A stretch of DNA of 64,000 nt from Mucidula mucida (taxonomy: Eukaryota > Basidiomycota > Agaricomycetes > Agaricales > Physalacriaceae): contig JADNYV010000124.1 of NCBI GenBank assembly GCA_015501055.1, positions 1 to 64,000 on the forward strand, in the 5' to 3' direction. Every line of letters begins with the position of its first letter. Position 1 is the stretch's first letter. Made by a program: the position numbers and the translations under genes. This document shows positions 37,666 through 50,178 of the stretch, piece by piece. Under the pieces are notes generated by a model that did not search any database, was not told where the DNA came from, and saw only the letters and a program-made list of their open reading frames with translations.

Positions 37666-39453
37666 TTATTTGCCTGAGAAACCCGCCTTTGGCGACAAAC
37701 AACTCGAGACTAGAAGGGTGTCCGTCCAGCTTGATCCACCGCCTGAAGGGACCTCGCTCTTCACAAACTGTTATACAAGATTGCGTTTGAGAATGGAAGC
37801 GACTTACAAGGACGTAAGTTGTAGCATTGAAATTACCAGCTGACCAGCCGATGTAACCGAGGAAGACTACATCACGAGTCATGAGGATATGATTAGAATA
37901 GGAAGACGCGAAACGTACCATCCGAGTTCTGAGCCTGGTACGCGACCTGTTGACACATGAACTGTACACACGAATCAACGTTTCCGCCGCCCGTCTCCGT
38001 GTTGAATGCTTGTCTGCCGTTGCACCGGAGCCATTCAGCCAGCGGCTCCCAAGCATCCGCGATGTTGTTCGTAGTACATTCACTGCCCGGACGGTTAGCT
38101 GAGGTTGGTGGCAACTCAAGGAGAACCAGCGAACCTGTGTGTTCCCGAATTGTCACTGTCCAAGTACTTGTGCACATCGAATACCAGGTTCGTCGTCGAT
38201 CCATCGGGGTTCACTACAGTATTGAGGGCGTCGGCAGAGCCGCTTGATACAAAAGTACCAGCCGACGTCCAGTTGTTTCCGGGAAGAAGGAGGATTTGCG
38301 TTGTCGCTCTACGGTCGTCTCCTTGTTAGTGACTGCTCAAAGAGGCAAGAAATCAAGTACCCTGCGTTTCGGATAGCGGTCACAGCTGCTTGAACAGAGG
38401 CGGCCCAAATCTTGATGTCGGGAACGTCATGAGGTTCGTTCATTCTACGCTCAGATGTGTTTATGATCAGCCACGAGAAGGGAGGTATAGTTAACGCACA
38501 TTCCAAAGATAACCTTGCTCTCCGATTTATACCTCGATGCGAGCGAGGCCCATAGAGCGGCAAACTGATCATTCGTTGGTCCACCTTGTCCAATGATCTG
38601 TGCACTGTTTTCAGTCAAGCTCAAGCTGAGCAGCTTTTGAGATACTTACGCCGCCATTCCAGCGAGCATAGTTATGGATGTCAACGATACATGATGCGCC
38701 AGTGTTCAAGCATGCCTTCCGGGACAGTTAAAATCAGGCGGAAGAATTGAAGGAGCAGTCACTACCTTCACGAGGGTATCGTATTGTGCGAAATTGGTCT
38801 CGTCCAGGGTACCGCCTAGGACCCCGTTCGTAAGGAATTGCCATCCAACAGGGAGTCGGAAGGTGTTGAAACCGTCGTCATTGACGAAGTGCTTCATTTG
38901 ACCCTCGCCGTCCTGGCCTGTAAAACTTAGGTACTTTGCGGCGGGATACACAAACAAGAGCCTTACCTCCAAGTTGTGCCAAGGGAGCCCAGGCACTGGC
39001 TACCGTGCAAGTTCCATTTGTTTCGCATCCAAAATCGAAACCAGCAATGTTGACGCCAGTAAACTGCAGCGTGCCGGCAGATGCGGGTGGCACGGCACAA
39101 GCACTTCCAGTAGGTAAAGAGGTAGAAGCACTACTAGACGTGGCGGTCGTTGCCACGGAAGTCGTCCCAGAGGGTGCGGCCCCAGGAATACATTGGGAAT
39201 ACCCTACATCATGGTCAGCGATTTTTGGATAGAGTGTGTTCAAAGACCGTACACTCATTCGATACAGAGCAGACAGATCCAGCGGCGCATGTCGTCGGAC
39301 CGGTCCATCCCTGTTATTGAAAATTATGAAATGCCTGGACACGCGATAAATGATACATACTGTACCACCACACTGTCCCCAGACTGGCGACTGTGCAAGA
39401 ACAGCGAGGGACGGCAATGAAGAGAGAATAATGAATCGTTTCAGAGCGTACAT
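37666..39453 (-). CDS. Second GH5-CBM1 endoglucanase (paralogue)
   Basis: Same architecture as the gene at 12137-13956. Start 39453 gives a signal peptide (MYALKRFIILSSLPSLAVLA), then CBM1 beginning QSPVWGQCGG, a Ser/Thr linker (TSVATTATSSSASTSLP), and catalytic domain starting GTLQFTGVNIAGFDFGC. GEGQMKHFVNDDGFNTFRLP, MNEPHDVPDIKIWAASVQ and AFNTETGGGNVDSC carry the acid/base and nucleophile Glu. The C-terminus ends LLVSSCLSPKAGFSGK, stop TAA 37666-37668. Intron positions appear shared with the first copy, while linkers and signal peptides differ, so duplication is not recent. All key residues are intact. Confidence 0.92.
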
Positions 39454-40386
39454 GGCGACGTTCACAGTGTCTTCGCTACGTAGCCAGGTTATAAGCAAAC
39501 CAAGAGTGCAACATGACCGGTCTGGCCGTACCGAAGTCCTCCCGGAAGTTGGCTTCGATTTCTGCGGATGATTTTCGCGGGGTACTCGGTAGGCAGTATG
39601 AATGTCTTCTTCTCCGAGAACGTGATGCAAAAGTGGCTACTACTGATATCTATCTTCGCATACGCTCGGGCTGTGGACAAGATTGATCGTCGGGGTGGCG
39701 ACGTTCTAAAATGGGATCAGTCGTTAATCTTGTAACGTATTTCTGGACAACTTTTACCGGGATACAGTCCGTCTCTGGTGTAGAACAACGAACAAGAACT
39801 CCGTTTTACTACCAGGATTCTAGCGTACGCCTTGGAATCGCATAATGCGTTTACGGGCGTCCTCTCTGGTTGGCCCAGGGCAGTCCTTCTTTGAGCGGAT
39901 GGAGGGATATGCCATCCGCTATGTCGCTACATCTTCAACGTTGGGTGGTGTCGCGCGGTGAAGCTGAAGCTGAATTTCAGACTTCGATGAGTGAAAGTGT
40001 GATACACGAGCTGATGATGCCTAAGAGGGAAAGATCCGCGAGGACTGTTTTACGTCTGGTCCATCATTTGATCAGACACCAGAAACCTCGTAAAATACGC
40101 GTCGCAGACAGCCTGATTGCCTGTCTGAGGTGACAATGATGGTTCGGAACAAGTACCGCGATTTGCAAAAGAAAGTCGGATCTATCGGTCCGCGTCATAC
40201 GGAACCCGAAACAGAACAAGAGAACAATAACAATATTGGTTTGCTTTTAATCAGCTGTATCGAACGACGTTCATCGCTTTATAGCAGCTTCCCTCCACGC
40301 TGCCTTGCAAGACTGTCTGTGGGCTTTTTTCAACGAAATCATACTCAAATCGCTTACTGGTACCAATACAGAATTCCACATCACCG
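39454..40386. other. Intergenic, divergent promoters
   Basis: About 0.9 kb between the GH5 start (minus) and the F-box start (plus). No gene recognised. Confidence 0.5.
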
Positions 40387-42072
40387 ATGACGGATTCCAC
40401 ATCCCATTCGACGTCTCGCTCCCCTTCTCCCAAGCCAAGCTGCACTACAGCCCTCGAGAGCCGGCGATGGAAAGCCTTGAATGCTTGTAATGATCCTCCC
40501 ACCGAACTTGAATCCGCATCCGTATCGGCCGTCCTCGTCCAGGCGAGGAACTCTCTTGCTAAGCTTCGCGAGCAGATGCTACCGCTGCTTCTAGTTGTCT
40601 GCGACACGCAGAGCGAGCGTCGTGTTTGCCAGTCGGATGAGGTTTGGCGGAGAGAAAATATCACACAGCTTGGTGTTCGTCTGCGCGGACGGAGCAGTTT
40701 TCTAGACGCGCTGTTTGGCAAAGTCGTCAGTGTTGCAGAAGACATTTCTGGCGGAGAGACTATTTTATCCCCTTCGCGCCGTATTCCTCCAGAGGTTCTC
40801 CAGCAGATCTTCGTCTTTGCTGCTAGCAGTTCCCAAATCCCAAATCATGTTTCAACGTCCGACGGAAATCCAGATTACTACATTCCCGACTCCCTGGGCG
40901 CCCGCAGCCTACCATGGGTGCTCACGTTCGTCTGTCGCCGATGGAGAGGCGCTGCCATACATTGTCCGACTCTCTGGAGTCACGTCCATCTCAAGGTGCA
41001 TCAATATAGGTATCTCGAGATCCCAAAGTCTCTTGCCTTGAACCTCTTTCTACGCAGATCGGGGACTTCCATGTTGTCTGTCTACATTTATAGCACCGTC
41101 AACATCTCTAGACATCCGGTCCTAGCTACTCTCTTGACCACATCAGAGCGGTGGCGAACGCTTTGGCTTAATCTTCCATTCGACGCTTTTTCAGCGCTCT
41201 CGCATATCGACCACTGTCTCCCAGAGTTGGTGTCCGTAGCAGCCAGCATGACGGGCGAGGCGCGCGCTTCTGGGACTCCCATTGCCACCCTTCTCACGGC
41301 TCCCAAGCTGACGGATCTCACTCTCAATCGGGCGCTCTTTCTCCGCATCCCCTTCGACCGGATCACCCGTCTTACGACTACAGGGCCCAACAAAGAAGTT
41401 TGTAGTCTCCTGGGACAGTGCAGCACAATAGAAAGTTGCCGCGTCAGGACGTCAGGTGGAGTTCGAGCGCATCAGCCCCGTAGAGAGGCTTTCGTGAAGG
41501 TGTTGGATGTTGCATCTGGCATGAACTCCTCCAGAAGCAGCGTTTCAGACTTCTTCAACCACCTCGCTTTGCCCTATACTATCGAGCTTAGTATCCACCT
41601 CGGCAACGCTAACGACAAGGAGCGCGCGATCATGACGCCGTTTTTCTTGCACGATACCGTCCCAGAGTTGAGGACGCTACGTGTCTTTGCTCACAACGGA
41701 CTTCCTGAAGATCTTGACATCGTTCGCATGCTCCGACATACGCCGCACCTTACGGTGCTAGAAATTCGCATCCCTGTGGCGTGCTTTGCTGATACGATGG
41801 TACTTATTCTTCAGTATCTCAGCGGAGAGCCCATCGTTTTCCCGATGTTGCGGGTCCTGAAAGTCCTGCCTATAGATGGGCGCTGGAATGAATGGACGAA
41901 AAAAATGGGAGATAGGTTCCTGTCTCTTCTTGAATTTCGCCGCTCGTTTTTAGATCCACGCTTGGCACACGTCGAAGTCGGCACGACTTGTTCGGTTATA
42001 AAGGGCTTGGATGGGGACTTTGCAACGAGGCTGGAGTCCCTGCTGGCCGATAAGCAGTTAACGCTCGCGTAA
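40387..42072 (+). CDS. F-box-like protein, single exon
   Basis: Uninterrupted frame of 561 residues from ATG 40387. The N-terminal 110 residues contain a helical stretch (NSLAKLREQMLPLL). The F-box core is SRRIPPEVLQQIFVFA followed by LPWVLTFVCRRWRGAAIHCPTLWS, the typical Agaricomycete pattern in which Val-Cys-x-x-Trp and Pro-x-Leu-Trp are conserved. The remainder is an LRR-like region with repeated hydrophobic strands (LTDLTLNRALFLRIP, LRTLRVFAHNGLP). Likely an SCF adaptor; target unknown. The intact long frame contrasts with several broken neighbours. Confidence 0.85.
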   Translation: MTDSTSHSTSRSPSPKPSCTTALESRRWKALNACNDPPTELESASVSAVLVQARNSLAKLREQMLPLLLVVCDTQSERRVCQSDEVWRRENITQLGVRLRGRSSFLDALFGKVVSVAEDISGGETILSPSRRIPPEVLQQIFVFAASSSQIPNHVSTSDGNPDYYIPDSLGARSLPWVLTFVCRRWRGAAIHCPTLWSHVHLKVHQYRYLEIPKSLALNLFLRRSGTSMLSVYIYSTVNISRHPVLATLLTTSERWRTLWLNLPFDAFSALSHIDHCLPELVSVAASMTGEARASGTPIATLLTAPKLTDLTLNRALFLRIPFDRITRLTTTGPNKEVCSLLGQCSTIESCRVRTSGGVRAHQPRREAFVKVLDVASGMNSSRSSVSDFFNHLALPYTIELSIHLGNANDKERAIMTPFFLHDTVPELRTLRVFAHNGLPEDLDIVRMLRHTPHLTVLEIRIPVACFADTMVLILQYLSGEPIVFPMLRVLKVLPIDGRWNEWTKKMGDRFLSLLEFRRSFLDPRLAHVEVGTTCSVIKGLDGDFATRLESLLADKQLTLA

Positions 42073-42135
42073 ATATTATCTAATACTTTTTTCTTGTGCA
42101 TAGAGATTGAGCATAATGCATATAAACTTGTGCTG

Positions 42136-42718
42136 CTAGTTGTCCGCCTTTCTCAGATTCTCCAACCACTTCAGCACCTTCTCAGTCTCGTGCCTCTCCC
42201 GCGCAATCCTCTGCAGCTGCTTGCGTGTCCTGCTCGCTTCAACGGGAGGGGGTCTCCCGTTTCGGTAGGTTCATAGAATATGTTGATGAGACCGCTCAGT
42301 CGTCCATTTGAAAGGTCAAGAATCGTTGTGTATCGATATAGCAGTGCTCTATCAGCGGCTTCCCGCGCCGCGATCAGAATCTTTCTTTTAGCCAAGCGAC
42401 GTTGGGCGGCTCTGGCCTCACCGGCAGCATCTGCACTATAATACAATGAGCTAAAGAAGAGTGAAGATGAAGATTGGCTTACGCTACTCGCTTTTACGCA
42501 TTGTACTTGCGCTTAGCGTATGTACCTATGATGGAAACACCCTTATATGGCTCGTATCGAGGATATTCGCCGCGATGAGAGGTTCTGTTGACTGGCATGT
42601 TAACATGAACAGACGAGGACGATGAGGAATGATTAGCGTCAGAGCCGATTTTATTCGTTTCTGCCAGGGACAAAGCGAGTCTCTTCCTAGGACTAGCGAC
42701 GCCCAAGTATGCAAACAT
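42136..42718 (-). CDS. Small hypothetical protein with basic coiled-coil region
   Basis: Exon 1 from ATG 42718 reads MFAYLGVASPRKRLALSL to TYAKRKYNA, then an intron of about 60 bases joined in phase (GC|T). Exon 2 reads DAAGEARAAQRRLAKRKIL, LLYRYTTILDLSNGRLSG and FYEPTETG. Past this point the same frame gives low-quality sequence ending at 42171. The next frame gives an amphipathic helix (TRKQLQRIARERHE, VLKWLENLRKADN) to TAG at 42136-42138, so a one-base slip near 42245-42260 is suspected. Function not recognised. Confidence 0.5.
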
Positions 42719-43071
42719 CCAATAGGCTGTGATTTGTCTCGTGTCCAAGGACCCAATTCACATCGAGAGAGTTTGGTCCAAGGCGATAAGCTGGGTCTCT
42801 ACCTGTCCGCTGTATATGATCCTCAGTCCTTAGACGTCCAAATTGATCATGGAATTGAAATTGAAAATAGTGAATGTGATGTTTCGTAGGTACGTGGGTA
42901 GCCAGAAAAGAGTGTAGCCGCTCGTCTTTCGTCTGAGCCAAATAGTAATATAATCGAAAATGCAAGGTCAAAGTACCGCATCATGGGGCGCACCCGTCAG
43001 CCTTTGCCAGTGGCGAACATGCGTGATACATGCCCGTCCCGCAACATCCCTTCATGCAAAGCGAAATATGG
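42719..43071. other. Intergenic, no gene recognised
   Basis: Short spacer between two minus-strand genes. An overlapping frame (42693-42971) has no recognisable product. Confidence 0.45.
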
Positions 43072-43929
43072 TCATGCGCCAATTCTATCGAGGATGACGA
43101 GCGTCGCTACGATCCAGCTTTGTATCCTGATCCCGCGCTCGGCAATGTAGACGGGGTATGTTTCGTCCTGTTGTTAGTCAGCCTCAAGTCAGGACAACAG
43201 TTATGAGGCACGCACGTTGATCGTTCCATCCCGCCGCGTCAGTCTAGCCGTCGTTGCTACAGGAAAATTGGAGTCCTTCGTGTGCAGTTCGCGGAACGTA
43301 GTCTCCGGGAACGCAGGATCGTTCCCAATCCATATTACCTTCCACTTGTAGTCAACGCCATCGGGACCAGTGAACGTGCGGCTGGTTGACCTGCGAACGA
43401 TGTAAGGAGATTTCAGATGGCGGAGGAGATAACGCACATGTGGTTAGTCTTCTTCAGCATAACCTTTACCGCGCCCGTATTGTCTCCCAGCGTCATAGTA
43501 CTAGATAGATCAAAACGAGGACAAGGAATTTGGCATTAGGCCCACCTGTTTTTCTCCAGCGACTTCGAACCCGTTGCAGAGCCTAGCTGCAAAGACCCAA
43601 TTTCCGATCCGTCATCGCCATATCCTCCCGTCCAAATTCTCATCACCCCTTCCGATTCCGTCGCCGAGTACGCCACCGAACGGTTGCTTGAATTCTGATC
43701 CTTGTTGATGAATTGGATCTGTAGTGCATGAGCAGGAAAAAAGGTGCAGAGGAAACAAACGACCGACAGTTTTCGCCGCCCCGGCTCCTACCATCAATGG
43801 GGGTTTGCGCCAGAGCCGTTTCACATAGTGGTCAGGGATTATAGACGAAGTCGACGAGAGGTTGTATTCGGAGCCATCGCCAAACTCGCGCGAGCGGATG
43901 ACAAGAGTGTTCTCCGGGGTGAAAGGCAT
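43072..43929 (-). CDS. DUF6593-like protein
   Basis: Start 43929 gives MPFTPENTLVIRSREFGDG. Exons joined over short introns add FINKDQNSSNRSVAYSAT, GVMRIWTGGYGDDGSE, a short TMTLGDNTGAVKVML segment, then STSRTFTGPDGVDYKWKV and FRELHTKDSN, followed by RLTRRDGTIN. The last exon reads DETYPVYIAERGIRIQSW and VATLVILDRIGA, ending at TGA 43072-43074. The core S-R-T-F-T-x-P-D-G-x-x-Y-x-W-K is the pattern I associate with DUF6593, a family common in Agaricomycetes without known function. It is predicted soluble, with no signal peptide. Confidence 0.75.
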
Positions 43930-44837
43930 GCTCGGGGAGCAGAGGGAAGTCTCTTATCCGCCATTTCCAAAAACTGAGGGCAAGGGACAGAGGTTAGGGG
44001 TCAGAACCATATGATTTGCCGTGAAGGCATTGAGGACACGAGCATGTAGGATTTCGCCGGGCCTTTGTAGGAAGACGCGTCGCAGGAGGTACGGAGGAGC
44101 GTAGGTAGTTCACAAAAAGCGTACTGAGGGCTTTTCAAGTCCAGTCATTGTCATCCTCTTCGCTCCTGTCCTGTGAACGATGGGATAGCTGAATTTGATC
44201 TAGAGCACACGCCGTGCAGTGATGAAGACTGGTGTAAGTCCAGAGAATCAAATGAAAAGACGGTGTAAGTCTCAAGAGTACTCTTTGTCCAGCCACGGTG
44301 AGGTCAAGTGGCGGTAACCAATCAAGTAACCGATGACTGCTATATCCGGCCCGACAAGCCCGAGTCCAGTCCAGCTTTACTGGCCACCAGCACATATTAT
44401 TACGGTGCTGAGCATCCGTCGATGGACCACAGCGAGGGCACACGTAGTCCAGGGTGTGGCAGGAAAATATTTTGGCAACGCACGCCTTGTGACCGCTCCA
44501 ACAGCAAGTTCGCTGTCTCCTTTGAGATGAAGCACTGCAACTCTTTGTTTCTGGGCGTAACTGACTTTGATTATTCCTTAGAACACGGACGCATCAGAGT
44601 GCTATGCCCTTCACGCTTAAATGAGTATATAAGTACGGCATGCCATAGTAGGTACCCAGTTCATTTGACGCCTTGTAAGCGGAATTGACGCATGCACGCC
44701 GGGGGCCATGGGTTAAATGCGACACCTCATCATGGGATCAGTCTTAGCAAGATCGCTATTCAATATTTCGTTTGGGACTCTCGTATAAAGCGGATGGAGC
44801 CTCAGACTTCGTTGGTTCATTTTATTCCACGACGACC
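43930..44837. other. Intergenic, divergent promoters
   Basis: Spacer between DUF6593-like and P450 genes. A short plus-strand frame at 44308-44688 has no family features. No other gene seen. Confidence 0.5.
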
Positions 44838-47291
44838 ATGGTGCCGCCTGGTGTCAAGTTCTTGTTCTTCATCCTCCTGCGCCTGGGAACATTCATTGCT
44901 GTTGTATCCTTCCTGCCGCTCTCTATTTGGGTCCGTGTTGGCATTGTGGTTCTCTGCGTGCCGTCCAGTTTCGTTCTTCGCATCGTCTATGAGGAGTTTA
45001 GATGGAAACGAGATGCGGCGGCAGCGGGGGCACGATTACCGCCGCGCGCGGTGGGTAACAGGATTGGGAACATAGACATTCTGAAGAAGATGTTGAACGT
45101 AAGGGATTCGGGGTATCTAGGTGCGCAGCGTTCTTATCCCCAGACAAATCATTACGATGATTGTAGGCGACTACCTGACCGACCACATGCATGCGTTGGG
45201 CTCACTGTGGGATATGCATGTTGTGTGGGCGAATATGTACATAACCACGTCGCCTCAGCACATCCAGATTATGTTGGCCACCGATTTTGCGAATTTCCAA
45301 AAAGGTGCGGGTTGTGCGTTATCGTGAAGACGTTCCAGTACTTAATGAGACTTCAGGAGCGTGGTTTCAAGAGTCTATGAATTCCGTCCTCGGTACGGGA
45401 GTGTTCAATGCCGATGGTCAGTTATTTTCTTGATTTCAGTCACGGTCTACCGCCGCGCTGACACGTAGTGCTCTAGGTGACATGTGGAAGTACGAAGATT
45501 CGACTCACGCCACGGGCTCAGCTAAACCGTTTTTAGATTTCATCGCTCCATGACTCGCCCCTTCTTCTCTCGTGACCGTATCACACATTTCGAATTATAT
45601 GACCGCCATGCGGAGACAGTCGTTTCTCGGATGAAGGAGCGCTTCCGTGATGGATATTCCGTTGATTTCCAGGTCCAATTTCACCTTCTTTCAGTCACTG
45701 GCGTCTGACACCTTCTTAGGACCTTATTTCACGGTTTACGATGGACGCTGCCACAGAGTTCCTTTTCGGAACGTGCGTTAACAGCCTGACGAGTGATTTG
45801 CCGTACCCGTATGGCGCTCCGTTTTCCTCTCCTAAGAGTTCAGAGTCGAATGCCTTTGGGAAGGCATTTCTCAAGGCCCAAGACATTTTGGCGGATCGGC
45901 AACATTGGGGATGGATATGGCCGCTTGCGGAGATGAGAAAGGATAAGACAGAGGAGCACATGCGCGTTGTGAGGAGCTTTATTGATCCCATAATCAACTC
46001 GGCGTTGGAGAAGAAGCATATCATGGGGACGGTGGTAGAGAAGAAGGACGAAATTGGAGACGAAGATACTTTGCTTGACCATCTTATCGGTATGACTTTG
46101 AGTGAGTTTTTCTTTCGCTATACTCTGCCTTCCCTTACAACTTTTCGTATTAGATGCTCAAGTGATCAAAGATGAAACGTAAGCATCGTCAATATCTTGA
46201 GCCGTTCTCGCTGATGTTGAACTACAGTGTGAACATCTTACTTGGTGAGTTTTCTGATAGCTCAAACGAAGTGGGTAGCCAAGATTTTCTACAGCTGGGC
46301 GTGATACGACTGCTGCAACGTTGACATTTGTCATCTACTTCTTGTCCATGTACCCAACGATCATGACCCGTTTACGGGAAGAGATCTTGGGCATCGTGGG
46401 CCCCGAACGAGCGCCGACCTTCGAGGACGTGAAGAACATGAAGGTCCTTCGTGCTGTCATCAATGGTGAGTTTATTGATTTCCTCAGCCTTTCGGAACTC
46501 CTATTGTTCGTCGTAGAAACACTTCGATTATGTCCAGTTGTGTGAGTGGCGTGTTTTCTTCAAGTCGACCTTCATCTAAGCGCACTTTTTAGACCATTCA
46601 ATGTCCGGTACGCAACTACTCATGTCGTACAAAGACATCCGCTCCTCATTGCTTACTCTACCTAGTGAATCGATCCACGCGACAACGCTTCCTGCAGAAA
46701 ACCCGATGGACAAGCCATACTACATCCCTCCTCGTACAGGGTATGTTAGCACCATGTATCGACTGTCCAGTCCCTCATCTCTTGCACAACAGTGTTGCAT
46801 ACTCCGTCTTCATGATGCACCGCCGGAAGGACCTCTGGGGACCAGATGGTGCGATCTTCTATCTCGCGTATCCCGGCGCTAACGTTCTTTGTAGCCGAAG
46901 AATTCGACCCCGACCGCTTCCTCGATGCCCGGCTCAAGAAGTACATCCTCCCAAACCCGTTCATCTTCCTTCCCTTCAACGCTGGTCCTCGGATTTGCCT
47001 AGGGCAGCAGTTCGCGTACAACGAGATCTCATTTATGCTTGTTCGCCTTTTACAGAACTTTTCCTCGTTTAGCTTAGATGAAAGCGCATTCCATCCGTCG
47101 TGCCGACCACCGCAAGAGTGGGCCGGGTGTCCTGGAAGGAAGGGGATGGATAGATTTTGCCCGAGAACGACGTTGACGATGTATAGTGCTGTAAGTCGAA
47201 CGGCTATTCCTCGCGGACGAGAGAGAAGCTAACGATACTTTAGGGAGGTATGTGGGTGAAAGCGACAGAAGTTTTGGAAGCTGCGGCGTGA
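44838..47291 (+). CDS. Cytochrome P450, CYP63-like
   Basis: Haem monooxygenase anchored in the ER. Start ATG 44838 ([17 protein letters not shown]) has a good context and is followed by an N-terminal hydrophobic anchor. Exons joined by short introns give [19 protein letters not shown] (C-helix region), [13 protein letters not shown] text, the I-helix [18 protein letters not shown], the K-helix ETLRLCPVV (ExxR), the NVR PERF-type region EFDPDRFLD, and the haem loop [17 protein letters not shown] with its Cys ligand. The end, [17 protein letters not shown], is typical of CYP63/CYP52-like alkane or fatty-acid hydroxylases. All signature residues are present. The 3' end overlaps the open frame of the convergent MFS gene. 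Confidence 0.9.
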
Positions 47292-49848
47292 TGCCGTGCA
47301 GTTATACAAGAAGACAGATAGACGTCGTGTATGATACAGTGTCGTAAACCTAAATATCTCTATCGTTCTATAACGGAAAGTTCGTAGGCGCCATGTCAAA
47401 GTGCATATCTGCTTGAACACATGAGATCGTACAAGAGAGCTAGGAGATAAATCTAACCTAAATAATGGTGAGTCTACACCAAGGTGCGAGAACTCTTCTT
47501 TCCGTTCCTTGTCTATCTTCTCAAGCAAGCACAGCTCGTGCTTCGCTCTGTTCAATCGACTGTACAAAATGGTCGTACATGCTGCCACAACGAATGCCAT
47601 ACACAAGAAAGACAGGACAATGGCTGATCGATAACGTCAGAAGTTTCTTCACGATAACTGTTACGAGCACTTTACCATGACCCAAATGGAACCGCGGTGT
47701 GTCCTGCGTTCGATAGATGAATGAAGAACATATACTGCGCCGGCATTGAGTATATAGCGCGGAACATACCGCGTCAACGTACCCTCCCAAATTGCCGATA
47801 CAGCTTTGCAAACCGATAATAACGGCCCTCTTCAACGAGCTCCCCGCATTTCCTGCTCCCCAAGCCAGCATCAACGGAACCGTGGGGAAAACTCCGCATG
47901 CAGCAAGGATCGCCCCAGCATATCCTACTCCTGGAAGCTTCGTCGGGCTCGTCGCATATAACATCGAGTACCCTACAATCGCAAGGAGAGCGCACGCCAT
48001 GATGAATGGCCCACGAAGTCTCATGCGGTCAGATCCCCAGCCTGCGAGGATAGTGCAGACGCAACCAGCGGCATAGGGCGGGATTGTCATTCTATGGTCG
48101 GTTAGTGAGTGTGGCGCATAAGTGGATTCGGGTGCTTACAATTGCGCCTCAGAGGCGGAGTATCCTAGCGCGTTGATGATCGTCGGAAGGAATAATGAAA
48201 ACGAGTACAAGGGCATCACCAGTCTAATATAGATGATTCAATAAGCGATGGTTTGCACAATAACTGACGCGTACCCGATGTAGATCAGAGTCTGGAGCCA
48301 CGATTTATAGTCACACAAAGTCTCCCACACGAACTTCTTCTCGAAGTGCGATGGCTGGCCGGCGTTGTCGCGGCGTAGAGCTTCGACTAAGTGTTCCCTT
48401 TCGCCTGGGGTCAGGAATTTTGCGGTTTCCGGATACTACAAGGAAGCGATCAAGGATCAGTAACACCTTTCGATTAAATTGAAGATGAAATTACATCGGG
48501 GAGTCGCCAAAATGCGATTAGAGAACATACGACAGTGACTGTCAGACTGTGTTAATTGAATTCGAAGATGTGAGTGGACTTAATGCTCACGCAAACCCTC
48601 TAGTAAGAACTGTATGCGCACAACAACGGTTAGCGCACGAGCTAGTCAAACGGACGTCGGCGACTTACGATCCAAGCCCACCCTCGCAAGTTACCGAGTC
48701 TAGCAAGTCTTATTCAACTATGAATGGAAATCAAAGGCTTACGAGACGTACCCATCCATTTTCTCGATCGCGAAGGCCAGGAGCCCGCCAAAGGCACCTT
48801 TACATGAACTGTCAATACACTACGAACGAATAGAAGAAAGAGAAGAGTCAAACCGGAAAGAGTTGCAGAGGAAAAATACAGCGAGATCGGTCGGGCCTGG
48901 TCGACTCGGCGATACCAGAGCGTAATGAGGAATGCTACCATGATTATGAAGAACGAAGAGAAAAGTTCGTTACAGAAAACCTACCGACACCTGGAGGTAG
49001 GCCTGCTTCGGCGATGCCGAGAAACACCCGTGCTCTAGAAGAGACCACTTGTTAGATGCGTTTTGAAGTCATAGACGAAACACATACGCGACAAGACCGT
49101 GATAGCTCTTCACCCATGCCATCGAAAACACTTGATCGAGTACTTAAAACGCCGTAGCCTTAGAATATTGATGTCAACTTACTGACGATGCCCCAAGTGA
49201 GCATGATACCGGGAACTATTTTCGCAACCAATTAACCTCATGTGACTCGCTCAAGAATCAAGTACTCACTCCATATTGAAGGTCGTATAAGTTTCATGAC
49301 CACATTGCTGTCGAGATCATCAACAACAACTCAAAAAACGTAGGAGATTTGGTACCAAGGGATCTCCAGCAAACTGTATGGTATCTAAGGACCTTGGGAT
49401 CAGCGACGACCTGACGCACAAGTAGGATATACCGACGAAGAAGACAGCGGCAGCAAGCTGATACCGACTCCCGGTCAGGTGCAGGTCAGTAGCCATACCA
49501 GCTACCTGTATCGAGCATCAGATCACATCCAGGTCAAAGTTTGATGTACGTACACGCGCATTCCCTGCACACATAGGCCGTAAGCTTCCAGCCGAACAAC
49601 GAGAGAAAAAGACTTGCCGATATTGCCTCGATCCCTGTATGCATAATCAGTAGTGTATGTGAGCGTCAGATAATCTACCGGACTCACAAGAAACTACAAA
49701 GATACAGGACTGCGATTAAGGGGATCAAGTTGAGATCGACCTTGCGTCGCACACGACGGTCGATTGAGTTCCTCTGCGTTTCGGCATCAAGCACGGGATT
49801 TCCCAAACTTTTCTCGCTCCCGTCCCAGTCTCCCATCTCAGTCGCCAT
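47229..49848 (-). CDS. MFS transporter, DAL5/anion-cation symporter type
   Basis: Start 49848 gives [14 protein letters not shown], followed by [20 protein letters not shown] and DRGNIGNARV, the hallmark of the allantoate permease group. The second half has [19 protein letters not shown] (loop signature), [26 protein letters not shown] and [10 protein letters not shown]. More than ten exons; many are short and lie outside long open frames. The C-terminal [17 protein letters not shown] and DSPLFR resemble the usual soluble tail. Downstream of that the frame stays open to 47229, which would overlap the P450 3' end by 63 bases; the true stop may be earlier after an unrecognised splice. Substrate is unknown (small organic anions are typical). 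Confidence 0.82.
49565..49617 (-). other. GC-AG intron in the MFS gene
   Basis: Splicing with donor GCAAGT after ATCG and acceptor GTGCAG restores the conserved DRGNIGNARV in frame. No GT donor at this position does so. The 53-bp length fits neighbouring introns. Confidence 0.7.
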
Positions 49849-50178
49849 GATGGACAAAGGAAAGAAGTGAGGAGTGTCTATGAGACTCGTACTCGGGAGC
49901 TTCTTAAGGCGTGCATCAAAGAACCGGCGCTTATGCGGACACGCCGCTAGCAGTTACATACGCTATCCCAAGGCACCGCTATAGAAACGTAAAGTCGAGC
50001 GTTTCAAGCTAGGAGGCGCTGCTGCGCTTCTCTTCTCTCCTCGAAGGTCACGAGAATTGAGGTACACGGTTGACGTGCCTTGTGGGAAGGATTTGGACGC
50101 CACAGCACATGGTCACATGTTACGAACAAACCAACGCCTTAATGCATTTACGCTTCCTCCATCAGCAGTACATAAGTA
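49849..50178. other. Intergenic
   Basis: Short spacer upstream of the MFS start and downstream of the CMD-like gene. No gene seen. Confidence 0.5.
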
